A program made the translations under genes and the position numbers. A stretch of 17,240 bases of DNA from Balneolales bacterium (lineage in GTDB: Bacteria; Bacteroidota; Rhodothermia; Balneolales; Natronogracilivirgulaceae): NCBI GenBank assembly GCA_007131625.1, contig SLQC01000080.1, positions 1 to 17,240 of the forward strand. The letters are read 5' to 3'. Below the pieces are notes generated by a model, which saw nothing but the letters and a program-made list of their open reading frames with translations, was not told where the DNA came from and made no database searches. This document shows, piece after piece, positions 14,016 through 17,240 of this stretch (its first letter is position 1; every line of letters starts with the position of its first letter).

Positions 14016-14197
14016 TTACTGAATGTGATAATCGGTTATTTCCACTTCACTGACGTTTCCATTGTTCCATTTGAAAATAATCCGCCACTGTTTGTTTATT
14101 CGGATACTGTAAAAGAAATATGTGATCACATGTTTGGACATCGTCAGCATCCCGGCTAATTAATCTCTGACATTCATCACAGCACAATTTGTTTAAC
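14016..14197 (-). pseudogene. higB: higB toxin remnant (C-terminal part)
   Basis: The minus frame ending in TAA at 14018-14016 reads YSIRINKQWRIIFKWNNGNV followed by SEVEITDYH, the exact end of the HigB/RelE-type toxin fold (consensus YSIRINxQWRIxFxWxxGxAxxVEIxDYH). Upstream of YSIRIN, about 60 codons fewer than needed remain, with frame breaks, before the sequence joins the broken YdjM copy at 14198. A HigB of normal size (about 92 residues) would need roughly 30 more codons. The residues kept include the catalytic-side strands but not the N-terminal helices, so the toxin should be inactive. Confidence 0.75.
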
Positions 14198-14666
14198 TGC
14201 TCGCCATCGACCGCCTCCTGCAACGCCGCCAGCACCGAAGAAGCCACCGGGGCAGACATCGAACCGAATATCCGGATCACCGAGCCGGACCGCCGCCGGG
14301 CTCCGGTACCAAGCGACACCCGTCGAAACCCCGACGGCAGACACCCCGCGAACCGACTCGCCTCCATCATCCACCCGATCGCAACACGGCCCGCCGATGC
14401 AGCCGGGCGTGCTGCTGGGAATCGCGTTTCTCGGCGTCTGGAGCCATCCCCTGCTGGACTGGCTGAACACGTAAAACATCCGCCTTCCCGCAGACGGGAT
14501 CAAGGTCGGACAGGTGATGGCCATTTCGCTGCCGGCGCGCCCCCTGCTCCACACGAGAGTCGCGACTTCGGTGACCCATCACTACCGGTTCCGGGTCAAC
14601 TGGATGCGGCCCGGAAGTTTTGAGTCGTTGGGAAACCGGTCCCCATCGAAGTGCCGGACCGGATCA
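14198..14666 (+). pseudogene. Partial, broken copy of the YdjM-type gene
   Basis: This segment matches the YdjM-type gene in the same orientation: 14198 to about 14484 corresponds to 4139 to about 4433, and about 14485-14666 to about 4790-4962, with roughly 355 bp missing between. A 41-bp block is identical (4375-4415 and 14433-14473). Damage in the copy includes a one-base deletion near 14326-14334, a TAC-to-TAA stop at 14471-14473 in the parental frame, and loss of both gene ends. The open frames seen here on either strand are out of frame with the parent and not genes. Differences are spread over all base types, so this is ordinary drift after an old duplication or a remnant of a second family member. 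Confidence 0.88.
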
Positions 14667-15304
14667 TGCCGAGCATAACATCAATCTTGATACTGATGCC
14701 TCATAGCATATAATTCGTACATTGGCCGACGTCCATTCTCTACTACAGTGTTGAGGAGTTGAGTTATGGTTTTGAACCAAGGTATATAACTGCCGACAAC
14801 AGAAAAATTCCAGTCCCGCACAACAATCCCCGCAGCATTCAATTTTCTGCTGAAGGTTCTTTTCTGTATTTTCGTTACAATCAATGTGATAAAAACTACC
14901 TGCTCCGAACCAGCGACCGTACTGGAGAGGCAACAGTGGACACCGTAGCCGTGTTACCTGACGATGTGCGGATTGTGACAGTTCTGACGTAAACAAACGG
15001 CAGGCTGTTATTTTGTTTGGAGGCAGGGCATTTTCAGGGTCAAGCGACATCCGGTACAAAAATGCACCATCCCTCGCAATGTTTTCCGGTTACGTTTGTC
15101 CCCCAACCACATACCACCAAGCCCGGATAGCATAGCTGTGCACACGGACTGGTCGGAATTGGATTAGTGTGGATAGGTAAGTACCTCAGCAAAACCACGG
15201 TTCGACTGCTGAAAGCTATGAATTTCGAAGTTTAGCAAAATAAATTGGTTCCCTCTAACAATGGGGAATTGCGTTGGGTCAAATGGCCAAAAAACTGAGG
15301 TAAT
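14667..15304. other. Stretch with no recognised gene
   Basis: A minus frame from about 14900 to 14681 (containing FSRKLNAAGIVVRDWNFSVV and later RRPMYELYAMRH) has a protein-like pattern and could be the C-terminal end of a lost methyltransferase-like gene, but the match is too vague to name. The opposing plus frame at 14759-14992 follows a gaggag but needs a TTG start and matches nothing. From 15060 to 15300 I see nothing beyond short chance frames. Confidence 0.3.
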
Positions 15305-15427
15305 ATGTGTTTGAGTGTACCCTCAAAAGTTGTTAAAATAGAGGGCGAAACGGCCCGGGTTTCTGTCGGCGAAAGAAACCTTGCAGTTGTTTCGAGAGAT
15401 GGGAGAGCTGGAGTGAAGAAGTTCTGA
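15305..15427 (+). pseudogene. hypC: Truncated hypC (hydrogenase maturation chaperone)
   Basis: The frame from the ATG at 15305 opens with MCLSVPSKVVKIEGETARVS and VG, the unmistakable N-terminus of HypC/HupF proteins, which carry the essential Cys2 that binds the Fe(CN)2CO precursor with HypD. After about residue 22 the similarity stops: the expected GGVxREVSLxLL, VKVGDYVLVHxGFAI part is replaced by an unrelated Arg/Val/Gly-rich tail and a TGA at 15425. The product would be 40 residues instead of about 75-95. A gaggt lies just before the ATG. No other hyp gene or hydrogenase subunit is in the window, so this is a severed end. Confidence 0.7.
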
Positions 15428-15583
15428 GTCTTGAGTAGTAAGTTGTTAATGAAGGAATTGTTAATTGGTTAACTGGTTTCGGGTCCCGGGTCTTGAGTCA
15501 GTGGTTTCAGGAAAGCCATAGGGAAAATAAAGATTAGAGCAAAAAGCAAACAAATTTATTATACAAATAAAAATCCTGATATT
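15428..15583. other. Leader of the monooxygenase-dehydrogenase operon
   Basis: Short degenerate repeats occur here (gtcttgagt at 15427-15435 and again near 15490; gttaat/gttaact words around 15447-15472). The last 45 bp are very AT-rich (attatacaaataaaa) and are the likely promoter and 5' leader of the operon starting at 15584. No ribosome binding site is evident. Confidence 0.35.
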
Positions 15584-15892
15584 ATGAATGCAACGTTTGT
15601 TCATGTTTATGTAAAAGAAGAATTCATTGATCAATTCATTGAAGCTACTCTTGAAAACCACCGTGCTTCGGTCAGGGAACCGGGCAACCTTCGTTTTGAT
15701 GTTTTGCAGGACGATCAGAATCCTGCCAGGTTTGTGCTTTATGAGGCCTATGAGTCGGAAGAAGCTGCTGCAGCTCACAAACAAACCGATCATTACAAAA
15801 AATGGCGGGATACAGTAGCGGACTGGATGGATAAACCACGGGAAGGGATCAAACACAGGATTGTTGCACCTAAAGATAAATCAGCATGGTAG
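15584..15892 (+). CDS. ABM-domain protein (putative quinol monooxygenase/LsrG-like)
   Basis: A 102-residue protein of the antibiotic-biosynthesis-monooxygenase (ABM, PF03992) group, a dimeric ferredoxin-like barrel. Recognisable parts: HVYVKEEFIDQFIEAT at the start, the EPGNLRFDVLQDDQNPARF strand pair (family EPGxxxFxVxxxxxxPxxF), the LYEAYESEEAAAAHKQTDHY helix region, and a final strand. Members include cofactor-free quinol monooxygenases (YgiN) and the autoinducer-2 degradation enzyme LsrG; sequence alone does not choose between them. The His in AAHKQTDHY is the usual conserved one. Its last 7 bp overlap the start of the alcohol dehydrogenase gene, so the two are co-translated and probably act on linked aldehyde or quinone compounds. 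Confidence 0.82.
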   Translation: MNATFVHVYVKEEFIDQFIEATLENHRASVREPGNLRFDVLQDDQNPARFVLYEAYESEEAAAAHKQTDHYKKWRDTVADWMDKPREGIKHRIVAPKDKSAW

Positions 15893-17064
15893 ATGCTTTT
15901 GAATTGATCAATACACCCCATATCCTTTTCGGGCCAGGTAGGATCAAAGAATTGTTCTCTCAGGCCGGTAAATATGGGAGTAATTTGCTTCTGATACATG
16001 GATCAGGAAGTTTTCTCCAATCGGAAAAAGGGCAGGAAATTACAGCCTTACTAAATGATTCCGATTTTCAGGTATCAAAAGCCGGCGTATCTCATGAACC
16101 TTCTCCTGCAATGGTTGATGAGATCATTCAGAAAAATGTTTCAGCCAATATTGATGTAGTAGTGGCTCTAGGAGGGGGTAGCGTGTTGGATACAGGCAAG
16201 GCGGTATCGGCTATGCTTCGGTTGAATGAGCCGGTCAGGGAATACCTTGAAGGAGTGGGGGTAAAGAAGCCTGCGGGTGAAAAATTGCCTTTTATAGCCA
16301 TACCCACCACCTCAGGTACGGGTAGTGAGGCAACCAATAATGCCGTGATTTCGGAAGTAGGGAAAAACGGCTTCAAAAAATCCCTTCGCCATTACAATTA
16401 TGTGCCGGATATTGCCTTGGTGGATCCTGAGCTTGTTTTATCCTGTTCTAAAAGGGTGACGGCTGCATCCGGTATGGATGCCTTTACCCAGTTACTGGAA
16501 GGTTATGTGTCGGAAAAATCCAGTGTCATGACCGATGCCTGGGCCCGGGAAGGATTGAAATCCATAAGTCGATCGCTGGAAAGAGCAGTTAACAGAGGAG
16601 ACGATCTCAACGCCCGCAACGATATGTCATTTGCTGCCCTCGCCTCGGGCATTGTATTGGCCAATGCCGGCCTGGGCCTGGTGCATGGGTTTGCTTCATC
16701 TATAGGAGGGGTGATCGAGATGCCTCATGGCCAGGTTTGCGGTTCGCTTATGGCGGTAGTCCATGAAAGGACTATACGCGCTTTGCAAGCAAGTGATCCG
16801 AAAAGCAGGGCATTAGAAAAATATGTGCAGGCGGGGATGTTGTTTTCCGGAGAAAAAGGCCGGGATAAAACGGATGATTATTACCTGGAACAAATCATCC
16901 GGAAAATGTATGATATGACAGAATCATTTGGTATGAAGCGCTTCAGCCATTATGGTCTCACTGAAAACCGGGCTGCTGAAATTGCCGGAAAAACAGATAA
17001 TAAAAACAATCCTGTAAGTTTTTCGGAGGAAGAACGAAAGAATATTTTGCTAAGCAGATTGTGA
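15886..17064 (+). CDS. Iron-type (group III) alcohol dehydrogenase
   Basis: A 392-residue NAD(P)-dependent oxidoreductase of the Fe-ADH family, full length. Seen: GGGSVLDTGKA (96-106) for the nucleotide phosphates, PTTSGTGSEAT (140-150), and the metal region with D198 in SGMDAF, H267 in GLVHG and H281 in MPHGQ. At the usual second ligand (His of DALTHxIE) there is Gln202 (DAFTQLLE), a variant I recall in one Fe-ADH subgroup, which may change the metal or its affinity. The substrate is likely an alcohol, aldehyde or a maleylacetate-like compound, not resolved here. The ATG at 15886 lies inside the upstream gene (stop 15892), so the pair forms an operon. A terminator-like hairpin follows at 17172-17198. 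Confidence 0.9.
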   Translation: MVDAFELINTPHILFGPGRIKELFSQAGKYGSNLLLIHGSGSFLQSEKGQEITALLNDSDFQVSKAGVSHEPSPAMVDEIIQKNVSANIDVVVALGGGSVLDTGKAVSAMLRLNEPVREYLEGVGVKKPAGEKLPFIAIPTTSGTGSEATNNAVISEVGKNGFKKSLRHYNYVPDIALVDPELVLSCSKRVTAASGMDAFTQLLEGYVSEKSSVMTDAWAREGLKSISRSLERAVNRGDDLNARNDMSFAALASGIVLANAGLGLVHGFASSIGGVIEMPHGQVCGSLMAVVHERTIRALQASDPKSRALEKYVQAGMLFSGEKGRDKTDDYYLEQIIRKMYDMTESFGMKRFSHYGLTENRAAEIAGKTDNKNNPVSFSEEERKNILLSRL

Positions 17065-17158
17065 GTTCTTCCTGACTCATTTAAGCTGGTCGGTCCTAAG
17101 ACAATCCGTTTATTAATTGAAATCACATCTGTCCAAAACGATTGAATAAATAAAAAAT

Positions 17159-17231
17159 GCCAGTGTGAGGCCCGAAAGCTCGGACTTTTTTATTTTTTAG
17201 GATACTCCAAACATCCTAAACCCACACTGGC
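17159..17231. repeat. Nested inverted repeats (junction-like fold)
   Basis: gccagtgtg at 17159-17167 pairs perfectly with cacactggc at 17223-17231. Inside lie two more hairpins: ccga/tcgg at 17172-17183 and tttaggat/atcctaaa at 17196-17203 and 17213-17220 (8-bp stem, 9-base loop). Together they make a three-way junction. An ATG follows at 17233, so this may be the end of a mobile element or a structured leader of the next gene, cut by the window edge. Confidence 0.6.
17172..17198 (+). terminator. Probable rho-independent terminator of the dehydrogenase operon
   Basis: The hairpin ccga/aagc/tcgg (17172-17183; the outer bases add partial pairing) is followed by ac and six T, then a and six more T. 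It lies 108 bp after the dehydrogenase stop. The stem is short, so efficiency is uncertain. Confidence 0.5.
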
Positions 17232-17240
17232 TATGACAAA

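Noticed and set aside
14189..14623. 144-residue plus-strand open frame
   Set aside because: It reads the broken YdjM copy out of frame; the parental frame holds a frameshift and a stop.
4139..14666. Diversity-generating retroelement formed by the YdjM-type gene and its partial copy (template and variable repeats)
   Set aside because: The differences between the copies are of all types and in both directions, not confined to adenines of one copy; the copy is broken and no reverse transcriptase is present.

Overview
The window looks like chromosomal DNA of a Bacteroidota/Balneolota-type bacterium. This is an inference. It rests on the TonB-dependent receptor with an N-terminal carboxypeptidase-regulatory domain, the remnant of a Fibrobacter-type (FISUMP) paralogous domain, the AT-rich leaders that mostly lack a Shine-Dalgarno site, and the divergent GroES-like protein. 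Several products are acidic, above all the PHP-domain protein, which would fit a halophile. No tRNA, rRNA, CRISPR array or intact transposase was seen.

Layout. 1-1.0 kb: a minus-strand class I methyltransferase. 1.0-1.6 kb: decayed sequence with a Fic N-terminal scrap on plus and an AraC-like scrap on minus. 1.6-3.3 kb (minus): a membrane-anchored PHP-domain phosphoesterase and a GYD-domain protein. 3.3-3.9 kb: a non-coding stretch with one possible 24-residue membrane peptide and a 9-bp tandem repeat. 3.9-5.2 kb (plus): a YdjM-type inner-membrane metal-dependent hydrolase. 5.2-5.7 kb (minus): a DUF4143/ATPase remnant. 5.7-6.1 kb (plus): a GroES-like co-chaperone. 6.2-8.7 kb (minus): the TonB-dependent receptor with a tandemly duplicated leader. 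8.9-9.3 kb: two more remnants (FISUMP and DUF2279). 9.4-13.2 kb (minus): a translationally coupled pair, a membrane-embedded spermidine-synthase-like protein followed by a PflX-type radical SAM protein that carries an Asn-Pro-Gly/Glu repeat and a twin-arginine signal. 13.5-14.7 kb: a DUF433 remnant, an intact HigA antitoxin, a truncated HigB, and a broken partial copy of the YdjM gene. 14.7-15.4 kb: unrecognised sequence and a truncated hypC. 15.6-17.1 kb (plus): an overlapping pair, an ABM-type monooxygenase and an iron-type alcohol dehydrogenase, followed by a terminator inside a larger folded element at the window edge.

Two groups of genes seem to work together. In the 13.2-9.4 kb pair, the ATGA stop/start overlap and strong ribosome binding site imply coupled synthesis, and both products are probably linked to the membrane or its outer face. 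In the 15.6-17.1 kb pair, the overlap suggests a small redox or detoxification operon. The other intact genes stand alone. The most striking general feature is the number of truncated genes (about nine, plus one partial duplicate) and of short tandem duplications in 17 kb with no mobile element visible.
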